This document shows, piece by piece, positions 24,364 to 36,112 of a DNA stretch of 64,000 nucleotides. Source of the DNA: Brugia malayi (lineage: Eukaryota > Nematoda > Chromadorea > Rhabditida > Onchocercidae); contig NW_025062477.1 in NCBI RefSeq assembly GCF_000002995.4, positions 2,312,001 to 2,376,000 on the forward strand, given 5' to 3'. Both the position numbers and the translations under genes were made by a program. Under the pieces are notes generated by a model. That model was not told where the DNA came from and ran no database searches. It worked only from the letters and a program-made list of their open reading frames with translations. How positions within the stretch are numbered: the stretch's first letter is position 1; each line of letters opens with the position of its first letter.

Positions 24364-27300
24364 AGTGGGCTCGCGTGTCGCCCAAAATCCAGAACATCGG
24401 ACTATTTCCGATGTTCTGGTATATCTAGAACGGGAACCTGTAATGCTCCGTGCATTACAGGAATATATGCGCGAAAGAGAGCAGGTAAATTCATTTTTCT
24501 TTTTTGTCATCAATTAAGGATTATAGAAAGAGTTATACTTTTAATTTATATGAAGAGCTATAGAAAGTACTTTCTTAAAATGTGGTCTTTTCAGATTGAA
24601 GATCTGCTCTTAACCTGCTTGGAGGATACGGAGAGGAGGTCGGAGGTCGAAGGGCAGGATGGAGAAGAATCGGTGCCTCAGGAGCAGGCATTTTACGAAG
24701 AAGAGGCAGAGTGGGCCCCTCTGCCTGAAACTAATGATACTGATGAGGCCGAGAATTGGCCAACGGAAGCAGAGTGGGCTCCTCTGCCGGAAAGCGATGA
24801 AGAAACTGAGGCACCGGTGGCACCAAATGCCGTTGCAGAACCGGTCGAATCAGTTCGCGAACTCGTCCTGTAAGTTTTGATTTCTGAAATAAATGTAGTA
24901 ACCATGTAGTAAACAAAGTAATAACTAGAACAATTGCTAACTTTTTGTTAATTTGATCTGCTGAATAATTTAAACCAAATTTGAAACTATTTCAGAAGGA
25001 CGAGGACGATTAATATTCCGGTTCTGGCGACGCATACATCGGTTGCGGCAGCACCGGAAGAATTCCACCCCGCTGATTTAGGGGATCTTCCGGAGCAGCT
25101 CCGACGGGAGTTGCTAGTGCCGCAAGCAGAACCATACACGGTGGTTGAAGCAAATGAAGAGAAGAACATCGGTAATTTATAATTTTAATAACGTTAGAAG
25201 ATGATTTTATGTTTGTAATATTTTAAAGGAATATAATCATACTTTAATCTTTTAATGATAAAATCATATTTATGAGTGAAATGTCACAATGTTCTTCTTT
25301 ACAATGTTTCAAAACGGTCACAAAATTTCCATTCTTCTTCTAATCATTTCTATTTTCAGTGTGTGGTATCTGCGGCAGGCAGTTTGGCACATTGAAAGGG
25401 TGGCGTATTCACGCCTCGAGAATGCATAAGCAGGATGGTAAGTACTTCTAAGCGGAATTTGCAATTAGTTTTTAAAAACATTAGCATATTTGATTTATCT
25501 AAAAGTTGGCGGACTAATTCATTATGAATATTTCAGGTTTTTGCGCTCGTTGTGGCCATTACCTCCTGCTGCCACCCGGATTCACGGCCGCGCAAAAGAG
25601 AGCAGCGACGGAAGTTCACGCTCTCGATTGGTGCCCGAGAGCGTGTGCGGCCGTGATCAACGAAAGGCAGGTCAAGCGCCGCAGACTTGACCTAGTGGGG
25701 AGAGAAGAGGATGCCAGCCACCTCTTCATTCCAGGTGAGAAATTACTAATATCTAAGAAATGAAATTTGAAATTGAGAAGGAAATGAAAATTCGAATGTA
25801 CAGAAAACAAAACATTCAGAAAGTGGATTTCATAGTTTTTCTAACCAGCGATTTTTTTTTTCAGGCCAGTGATAACATCCGGCCCTCCTCACGCGGCTGA
25901 CCTGCTACTGCCTGTCCCAGCTCTCCAGTCTTCTGCCCTAACAAGAACACCGAAGCAGGTTAGTATTGCGCAAAATAAAAATGAAAAAAATTTAAAAAAT
26001 AAAAAAAATCAAAAAAAAAAAAAAAAAATTAAAAAAAATTAAAAAAACAAAAAAAAAACGAAAAAAATAAAAAAAACAAAAAAAAATCAAAAAAACTAAA
26101 AAATAAAAAAAATCAAAAAAAAATAAAAAATGAAAAAAAATAAAAAAAGCTAAAAAAAAAAATAAAAATTGAAATTTTTTTTAGTAATAATTTATAGTGT
26201 AAAAGCAACTGAATTCAGAGCTTAATAAAAAATTGTAAATTTTGTGAAAAAAAAATATGGAAAAATGGGCATGAAGCTCATTCATTTTATGCTAGCATGT
26301 GTTAATATTAATTGTTTGTAGTGTATTTGAGAATCAAAAAGTTTGTGAAAGGGATTTCTTTTTCGTGGACAAAATTCGAAAATAGCTACTTTTAGGTCAA
26401 ACTTCATTGAATTCAGTTGCTTTTTTTTTGTTTATCAGTTTTTATCTTGTTTTATTCTACTTTTTAATTTGCCCTCTCTGGGCAACTAACTTTTTTAAGA
26501 GTTTATTGTTCTATTTTATTGTTCCTAATTTAACTATTATTATGAAAATTTTGGTGTTTTTAATCATTTTCTAGTTATTACTAATGATTTTGCTTTTTTT
26601 TTTTTGAGAGATTGTCTATGATTTTTTTTCTGTTTTTCACATTTTATATTACTTTAACTGTTATTTTTAAACTTTTTTATTACATATGTTTTTCATTTTT
26701 ACTTCAATGTTATCTAATTCTTTTCTGTTAATTTTTCTGCTATTTTTTTATTTTTCACCTAATTTATTATGAGTGTTGGATACCAACTTATATTTGACTT
26801 TGGTTTCTTGTAATAAGTTTGTTGGTTATGTTTGTTTGTGCTAATATCATGTTTGTTTATTTTGTCTTACTAGAATATTTTAATATCATATTAGGTAGCC
26901 AATAGCAGCATTTTACATTTAAAATATTTTTTTGCAACTTAGTAATTTTTCAAGCTTTTTCTTACATTTAACTTGATTTTTGATTCGCTGAATTAGAAAA
27001 TAGTGATATCATTGAATAATTTGACAATGTCTAGGTTTATTTTTTTTGAGTTGAATTCCTAGTTGGTATCCAATAAGTTATTTTGTGGTGAAAGAGATCG
27101 GGAGTAGGTATAAATAGAGTTATACCTACCCTCGATGTAACTTATAGTACGTGAGGAAAATTTTGGAGCATTTGAAATACTGAAGGAAATTTTAAATTGT
27201 GAAGCTTTTTGAATTAGCTTTTAAATTCTAGATATGTTTTATTACTGATTGAATATTTTTAAAATTGGTAGAGTCTGAGATTTTTAAGAAATTTTGAAAC

Positions 27301-30300
27301 TTCTCCAGAGATTTATTTTTTGATCTCGCTAAGTTTCGAAAATTTTTGAGTTATTTAAATTTTAGCTTTTTCTGTTTTTTTTTTTTTTATTGCCTCTTCA
27401 ATTTTTTAATTTTTGAATTATCTTGAAAATTATTTGAATTAGCTTGAAAATAATGAACTTTGGGAGGTTTATTTAAACTTGATTTATTTGCTTTCAATTT
27501 TAGTTTTTTTGGTTTCCTAATTTTCAATTTTTTCAACTTTCCGGTTTTAAATTTTGGAATTGTTTTCGACGTTTTGGATTTATAAAACCTTAATTGAAAA
27601 TTTAAATTTATTCGTCATGTTGCATGTTTTTTTTTTTTTTAGTTTTAGCTAATAACATATTTCTTATAAATTTTACTGTAGAGTATTCATTTTTTATAAG
27701 CTATGTTTTAGTTTTCTTTCACTTTCTTGTTTTGCATTTATTTTTGATCATTTGTACTTAATGCATGTTCTCCGCTAACTTTTTACTGTATAATACTTTT
27801 TTTTAACTACTTAGTTCATTATTATTATTATTGATGGATGCTTTTTTTGTTTTAGTTTGCATCTCCATCTACTTTTAGTTAACTGCATGTTTTCTGTCAT
27901 TTTTATTACTTAATAAATGCATGTTTTTTGTTAACTTTACTATTTATTAATTGCATGCTTTTTGTAAATTTTAATGACTATTAACTGCATGCTTATTCAC
28001 TTTGATTACCTTTTTTTTTTTACTTTGCATGCTTTTTTATTAATTTTGTTTTTGCATGAATTTTGGCTTACTTCATTTATTGCATGCTTTTTGTTAACTT
28101 TACTATTTATTAATTCCATGCTTTTTTATTAATTTTGTTTTTGCATGAATTTTGGCTGACTTTATTTACTGCATGTTTTTTGTTAACTTTATTATTTATT
28201 AATTGCATGCTTTTTGTTATTTTTAATGTTTATTAATTGCATGCTTATTCATTTTAATTACCTTTTTTTTTTACTTTGCATGCTTTTTTATTTATTTTAT
28301 TTTTGCATGAATTTTGGCTAACTTTACTCACTGCATGCTTCTGTTAACTTTACTATTTATTAATTGCATGCTTTTTTGTTAATTTTAAATTTTAATGTTT
28401 ATTAACTGCATGCCTTTTTATTTATTTTATTTTTGCATGAATTTTGGCTAACTTTACTCACTGCATGCTTCTGTTAACTTTACTATTTATTAATTGCATG
28501 CTTTTTTGTTAATTTTAAATTTTAATGTTTATTAACTGCATGCCTTTTTATTTATTTTATTTTTGCATGAATTTTGGCTAACTTTACTCACTGCATGCTT
28601 CTGTTAACTTCACTATTTATTAATTGCATGTTTTTTTGTTAATTTTAATGTTTATTAATTGCATGCTTATACTTTGCATGCTTTTTTATTAATTTTGTTT
28701 TTGCATGAATTTTGGCTAACTTTATTTACTGCATGCTTTTTGTTAACTTTACTATTTATTAATTGCATGTTTTTTTGTTAATTTTAATGTTTATTAACTG
28801 CATGCTTATTCACTTTCATTACCTTTTTTTTTACTTTGCATGCTTTTTTATTAATTTTGTTTTTGCATGAATTTTGGCTAACTTTACTCACTGCATGCTT
28901 CTGTTAACTTCACTATTTATTAATTGCATGCACTTTTGTTAATTTTAATGTTTATTAATTCCATGCTTTTTTATTAATTTTGTTTTTGCATGAATTTTCG
29001 CTAACTTTATTTACCACATGATTTTGTTAACTTTATTATTTATTAATTGCATGCTTTTTTGTTAAATATAATGTTTATTAATTGCATTCTTATACTTTGC
29101 ATGCTTTTTTATTAATTTTGTTTTTGCATGAATTTTGGCTAACTTTATTTACTGCATGCTTTTTGTTAATTTTAATGTTTATTAATTGCATGCTTTTTTA
29201 TTAATTTTGTTTTTGCATGAATTTTGGCTAACTTTATTTACTGCATGCTTTTTGTTAACTTTACTATTTATTAATTGCATGCTTTTTGTTAATTTTAATG
29301 TTTATTAATTGCATGTTTTTTTGTTAATTTTAATGTTTATTAATTCCATGATTTTTTATTTATTTTATTTTTGCATGAATTTTGGCTAACTTTATTTACT
29401 GCATGTTTTTTGTTAACTTTAATATTTATTAATTGCATGCTTTTTGTTATTTTTAATGTTTATTAATTGCATGCCTATTCATTAGTTATCTTTTTTTTAC
29501 TTTGCATGCTTTTTTATTTATTTTATTTTTGCATGAATTTTGGCTAACTTCATTTACTGCATGTTTTTTGCTAACTTTACTATTTAGTAATTGCATGCTT
29601 TTTCTTAAATTTTAATGTTTATTAATTGCATGCTTTTTTATTAATTTTGTTTTTGCATGAATTTTGGCTAACTTTATTTACTGCATGCTTTTTGTTAACT
29701 TTACTATTTATTAATTGCATGCTTTCTGTTAACTTTACTATTTATGAATTGCATGCTTTTTTGTTAATTTTAATGTTTATTAATTGCATGCTTTTTTGTT
29801 AATTTTAATGCTTATTAATTCAATGCTTTTTTATTAATTTTGTTTTTGCATGAATTTTGACTAACTTTATTTACTGCATGCTTTCTGTTAACTTTACTAT
29901 TTATTAATTGCATGTTTTTTTGTTAATTTTAATGTTTATTAACTGCATGCTTATTCACTTTGATTACCTTTTTTTTTACTTTGCATGCTTTTTTATTTAT
30001 TTTATTTTTGCATGAATTTTGGCTAACTTTATTTACTGAATGTTTTTTGTTAACTTTACTATTATTAATTGCATGCACTTTTGTTAATCTTAATGTTTAT
30101 TAATTCCATGCTTTTTTACTAATTTTGTTTTTGCATGAATTTTGGCTAACTTTATTTACTGCATGTTTTTTGTTAACTTTACTATTTATTAATTGCAAGC
30201 TTTTTTATTTATTTACATGAATTTTGGCTAACTTTACTCACTGCATGCTTCTTATCCACTTTGATGACCTTTTTTTTTAACTATTTAGTTCATTTTTGTT

Positions 30301-30607
30301 AATATTAAAGCATGCTTTTTTGTTAACTTTGATCACTTTCTTTTTAACTACTTAGTTCGTTTTTGTCAATATTAATGCATGCATTTTTTTTTAGACTACT
30401 TCTACATTTACTTTCACTTATTGCATGCTTTCTCTTAACTTTACCACTTATTAATTGCATGCTTTTTTATTTATAGCTGATATTATCAATTCGACTAGTT
30501 GTTTGCAGTATGGAATTCGTTATCAGTATTTATGGAAGTATATGTTATCGTCAGAGTTTACTGTGCAGTATCCGAACTTGCTAAAAGAGATTTGTCATTC
30601 TCTCCTG
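24364..30607 (+). CDS. Acidic zinc-finger protein, partial gene model
   Basis: Exons 24364-24484, 24595-24869, 24996-25171, 25360-25437, 25537-25734 and 25870-25958 join in one frame (about 312 codons). A phase-compatible candidate exon follows at 30509-30607 after a 4.5-kb intron. The start exon and 3' end are not identified. The protein has a basic/acidic opening, then a Glu-rich region with a repeated EAEWAPLPE motif. Next come a C2H2 finger (CGICGRQFGTLKGWRIH..RMH) and a second Cys/His cluster (CARC with later H and C). A basic KRRR patch follows, then a Pro/Leu-rich tail. The finger resembles those at the N-terminus of R2/NeSL-type retroelement proteins, but no reverse transcriptase is visible and the gene has introns. 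A host gene or domesticated fragment is inferred; nucleic-acid binding is likely. Exons are about half G+C, far above the surroundings. Confidence 0.65.
25976..26170. repeat. A-rich low-complexity tract
   Basis: About 190 bases of A runs broken by single T, C or G bases, directly after the donor of zinc-finger exon 6. Confidence 0.9.
27740..30470. repeat. TGCATG-rich satellite inside an intron
   Basis: About 2.7 kb of imperfect tandem units of 30-40 bases, grouped into higher-order blocks of about 100-140 bases. Recurring pieces are TTTTTGCATGAATTTTGGCT, TAACTTTACTATTTATTAAT and TTGCATGCTTTTTT. By eye there are roughly 70 TGCATG sites, many extended to the palindrome GCATGC. The plus strand is strongly T-rich throughout, and the sites lie in the sense strand of the zinc-finger gene. 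Confidence 0.9.
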
Positions 30608-32620
30608 GTAAATTTATTTATTAGCAATTATTAATGAAAGTAAATTTTGATTTTAGAAAATAATAAAAAAAGCAAAATTACTAGTAGTAAGAATTTAAAA
30701 AAATTGAACTTAAATATGAAATTGATCTTTTTAAACCTTAGCATTGACTTGAAGACATTAACAGTCCTCAAAAGAGGTACACATTAATTAAGTGGAACGA
30801 AGCGAATTAAAATTGGTTAATTATTGAAATGCTGATTTTAATTAACTGAATCCACGATAAATTTCAGTGAAGCAAGTTGCATAATGAAACATAGTGATGA
30901 TGTTTGGTGAACCAGTAGTGCTCCTCAAAGTCAACAAATGTAAATTAGGTTAAAAGAATATTTAAATTATTAGTGATTATTCCATTTAAAACTTCACTGC
31001 CGATAGTATTTATTAATTGCTTGAAATGAATTAATGTTGATTGGTTTAACTTAAGAAATGTGAAATAAATCATTCCAATCGAATCATGTGAGATACGTAG
31101 TTTGACTTTTAGATTTTAGATCTATCCTTATTTCATTTGTTAAATTACTCCATATCTATTCTTTGAATGTTTTAAAGAAGAAGAAATTTAGAGGCAAAGT
31201 AGCAAGGGATTTTTATAGCTATCAAGAGTGAAACGGCGTTTAACATGATCGTGTCACATGACCTTATTGCAATAACATCAATTATTTCTTCTGATTAACT
31301 GAAAGTAAGTTACTTTAAGTATTTTCTGAAATGACTGATAAAATTAATACTAGAAATTATGAAGCAGAAAAAAAAATTATTTTCTAAGGAATGATTTTTA
31401 AAATTAATTAGGAATGATTTTTTAAAATTAATTTAAATTAATTTATACATAAAATTAATTTATATGTCAAATAGATAGGTGTGATGAAATGATTTTGCTG
31501 ATTAAATCAATTTTATAAGGAGGAGAGCAATCTGCAAATCTGCAAAAGTAACCTGAATGTGACCTTCATTTATTGATCACAACGTGAAATCAAACGTGCC
31601 ACCTGTGCGTCAGGAGACTTAATCATCACAATTATAATCAATTTGGTTCATATTAGTACTTTCAAAAATGAAAATTATTCACAGCGAATATTTATAAATA
31701 GAAAGAAGTTACAGATATTAACAAATTCAATGATCATTGATGAATTGAATAGTTTGTATTCGAGTAAGCAAGTAAAAGTTTGTATTCGAGTGAAAAAATT
31801 AGCAAAATTTGAGAATACAAATTGGTTTTATTAGTTGTATTTAGTAATACCAAATTACTTAATTATTAATCTTTTATCACTGTTTTTATGCACTTTGCAA
31901 TAATTAATGGCAAACAAGAAATAAAAATTATCATCCAGTATGAATTAGTGATTAGTGATAAGATATGGCTAATTAAGACATATCGCGAGAGAGAGAGAAG
32001 AGAGATTTGATAGGATGTATAAGTGAAAGAATTATGATGAGTGAATAATTAATAAAGAAAAGATTAATTAATTCAATCAATGATCAATTTGTTTGAATGT
32101 TTTTTCTTCCCAAAGTTATTCTTTTTTATTTTTTTCAGTACAACAACAACAACAACATCTTTCCTTTTTCATAATCCTATCTAAGTAATAGAAAAAATTA
32201 ACTACTTAATTAAGCAGAATTTTTTTTTCTAAACGAAACAAACAACATTTGTTTAATGTTTAATTATTATTTGAACTAATTTGAGACTTTGAAATTTTTC
32301 AGACAAACAAGAAAGATTGAATCTTGCAAGAAATATCCAGGTTTTCGTTCAACATACATTTGTCAAATGGCCTATATTATTTTACTTAATTGTATATGAC
32401 TGTGCTTAGATTTGATGGCGTACTCTTTTTCTTTCGAGAAATTTTGCTAAATACAATTAATAAAATCAATTTCTACTTTTATTTGTTGATATGCTTTGGA
32501 AATTTTTAAAATTATTCGAAAAAAAAACGAAATGAAATAATAACAATAATTTATAAACATAGAATGATTAAAATTATGATTTAAAAATAGCATTTTTTGT
32601 CAATTTTTTTTTTTTTTTTT
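30608..32620. other. Gene-poor stretch; nothing supported
   Basis: AT-rich sequence with a GA microsatellite near 31986-32006 and a CAA/ACA run near 32139-32157. A 63-codon open frame at 31643-31834 has no recognisable features. Further exons of the zinc-finger gene could be hidden here, but I found none with matching phase and splice sites. Confidence 0.4.
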
Positions 32621-32803
32621 CGGATAACCGTTGCTTATGCAAAAACACAAGACTTATCAGCGTCATGGTTAGGTATTTTGAGAAGTATCGATGATGCTTT
32701 TGGTACTATTAGTGCATATTTGTATTCTCTTGTCGAAAGTCATTGCTCGACAAGGAAATTCGGATTAATTAGCTTGATTGTATCGTTTCAGAAAGTACTT
32801 TAA
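32621..32803 (+). pseudogene. Ferroportin-like exon fragment
   Basis: One open frame encoding about 55 residues with YAKTQDLSASWLGILRS and a second hydrophobic stretch (KFGLISLIVSFQ). This resembles the segment of ferroportin (SLC40 iron exporter) around TM7-TM9, where a TQ-x-LS-x-x-x-LGILR pattern is typical. The 5' side runs straight into a T tract with no AG acceptor, and I found no neighbouring ferroportin exons. It therefore looks like an isolated relic, or an exon whose partners are unrecognisable. The family call is from memory of the motif and is tentative. Confidence 0.4.
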
Positions 32804-35800
32804 TCCGGTTTTATTATAATGATAAATGTGGGAAATATCAGAGAATTTTATCCTAAATTAGTTTATGGAATTTTTTAGAGCTATTGGTACGTATAGTAGA
32901 GTTTATAGTTTAACTGCTCTGCTCAATTTTTTTTTCTTTTTTTTTTTTTATTGGCCAATAAATGCCAACTATCTAAAATGTACCAATATCAAATTACCAG
33001 TCACGGTGTAAAAAAAATTGAAAATGAAAATCAAGTTTAAGAAATTTGAAATTTTATTCGATATAACTTTTTTTTTTCTTCGTGGCTAAACATTTGGCTC
33101 ATTTGACATATTTGCATTGTTTCTATTTGATTACTTGGCTAACCATTTGTATAGATTGTTTCATTTAATTTTAGAGAAAATACTTTCTGTATTTTATTCA
33201 TCCGATCACATAATAAAATTAAATGAAACAATCTAAAATTATTCTCCTTTTTCAACAATTCGATTTATTTTCATAATTCAATTTTTTTGTTTTTTCTGGA
33301 TGAATTTAAATGAAAATTATAATTCTTTTCTTATACCCATTATTTTATGGCAAATTTAGAACCTTTTTAAAGAAATGATTGTTAATAAACGTTTTTACAA
33401 ACTTCATTTAGAAGAAAGAATTCTTCCACTGAATTTAAAATAAAATTTATGAAAAATTATAAATCATTATGAATTTTTAATTCTACATTGTTAAATTAAA
33501 CGTTGCAAATCATTCACACTTCCTCATTACAATAATTTTATTTCCCATAAAATTTGTTGTATAAATAATGGAAGATGGAATAACTGAAATATTTAAAATT
33601 CATTTCAAAGAATTATCTGCGATTATTGTAATCGACAGCGTATTGAAGAATTCATTAGTTAATTAATTAGCGCATCTGTGATAATATTTTGCACTAATAA
33701 TCTCTGAAATTAAACTTTTACAGAATGAATAATTTTTTAATTAATGAAATATTTCGCTGTATTATAAAAATTATTTTAGTATAAATGAAATTCTGAAAGC
33801 AAAATTATTTATTTACAATTTACGAATGATTCAATGCAATACGATATAATCGGACATATTCTGATTATAAGTTGAAATTAATTTCATCTTTCTTTTTTGT
33901 CCAAAAATTTTAAGCTCTGTTATTTTTGAAGACTTTTGCTACTGTTAGCTTAAACATCTTCTAATGTTTGATTATTCTAATTAAGTTCAATAAAGAGTAT
34001 CACAAATGAAAAAATTAAAAATTAGAAATTTACAGTAGCATTGAATTCAACTCTTCAACAAAATTCGACGAGCAAATATTTCATCTAAATTCAATTCCCG
34101 AATATGTATGAAGTTTATTTCTTGCAATAATTTTAATATTAAATAAAAATAAGGTATATATTTAGAAAATATTTTCTATCTTAGTTGCTAATTCTGAGAT
34201 TAATTTTTTGGAAAATTTTTAAATTACATACTCTGATGAATACTTCATTAGTTATTCGTAAATAATGAATTAAGCATTATTCCAATAAAGAAAAATCAAA
34301 GAAAAATTTGCAAGATAAAATTTGCTGCAAGAAGCTATAAATAAAACTAAAATTATTACTATAAACCAAGGATACCATAAAATTTCTGTGAGAAATAAAA
34401 CATATAAAATGCATAAAGATTACTCATCAAAGAAATCTAAAGAAGACAATAACAAATCCAAGAATTTTAGATCCAAAAGTATAGGCCTTTGTTAGAAAAC
34501 CTTTTTTTGGTTGTGACTTGGAGTTAGTATAAACGAATCTGTTGAGAATGAATCTATTTTTATAATTTTTATTCGTTAACAACCATTACACATAAACATT
34601 TATGATTATAATATAAATACAAAAGAAATATGAAAGAATTTAAATAAATGAATCAAATTAGATGGATGCAAGAAACTTCAAAAAACTGATCTAAACAAAG
34701 AGTTTAAATCCTTTTTTAGGAGATATTCAATATTATGTGTAAACATTTCTATGTGAAATTCACTGAATGTATTAAAAGAGTGAGCAGGAAAGGTCTATGT
34801 GACAAATTATTGATTAGTCAAGATTGAACTGCTCTCGAAGTTTCTCGAAATGATCATTCTGTCATATAAACATCAACCAAAACTGGCCAAATGAAGATAT
34901 GGAGATGCATCATTCTCTAAATCCTTCCCAATAATCAATTATGTGACACTGTCGTATATAGTTCTATTCACAGATTTCTTCAAAATGATGTTTGGCATGT
35001 TTTGATGAAGCGAATAGACGAGTAGACTGTCCAGTATCATATCAGTGGGAGCCTAATTAGCCTAAGGAAAGTAAAGGCCTATGCCAAATTTCTAAATTAC
35101 CTCATTCGACGGTTGATTTTATGATGAATTTCTCGTCTTTTTTGTTTACATAGAAGTAGCATAGACGAATTCAGCAACTATCTAAGAAGCATTAATTCCT
35201 TGGACAAGAAAATTGATAATGTGACAAAGGTGTACGAAACATTCAGAAGAATGTGAAACAATGAACTATGAAGAATAGTTATTTACAGAGTCATTGTTTT
35301 TATTTACTTTTTTAATATAAGTTTAAATCATGGATGGTCACCTGGGTACTGTCATTCGCGATTCTTTTAAAGTATTTAAGTTATGATTACTGCTTACCAT
35401 GAATAAGCGCTTATCTACTAACGCAACAGAGCAGCTCGAAAAAAGAGATAAAACGGCTCCCTGAAACAATCTCTTAGTTTGATTATAGCTTTATGAACTT
35501 TGACCTCTAATTGGAAAACATGGAGATCGGCTATCTATAATGTTATGACTCTTTTGGGGACGTCACGTAAAATCGGTTTCGAGGAAAAAAAACACTGAGA
35601 GAATTGTACAGTAGTGATGACAAATGACACTTTCCGCTTTGTAATTGAATCTGCTTATTCCGTATTAGCCGTTTCATCCACAATTATAACAGTTGTAGAT
35701 AAATCTCTTCACAAATTTTCATTTGGAGGAGAGTCATCCATTTTAATTGATTTGCTAGCATATCCGTATTGTTCAGATTTAGATAGCACCTAAACTTATA

Positions 35801-36112
35801 CCATAACAAACTTATACCATTAAGCTGAATGTATTGATAAGTAAGTAGGTTAGTAAGTAGGTTCAAAATCCAATTTATAAGAATTTTTAAAAAGAAACAC
35901 TGTAAATTTACTTATTACCTTGCCTGTTATATTTATTATAGATTGTATGCTTTTCGTTTACTCTTTTTTTTTTCTTAATATAATAATAGCATAATGATAT
36001 ATAAATTATTGTAGAAAATGGACAAAATTAACATAATATAAATTAAGTGAAAAAAGGGAACAATTCTAACATTTCCTATCAAAATTTAAACAAAATGATA
36101 TTGCAGCTATTG
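32804..36112. other. Gene-poor stretch; possible decayed element
   Basis: AT-rich non-coding sequence. The part from about 34740 to 35560 is less AT-biased and shows broken open frames interrupted by many stops, as an old mobile element might, but no family can be named. A T tract lies at 32931-32950. Confidence 0.4.

Noticed and set aside
34740..35560. Possible decayed retroelement, including a reverse-transcriptase-like FYDEFLVF word
   Set aside because: The word is interrupted by stops, has no flanking motifs in the same frame and no terminal repeats; chance is as likely.
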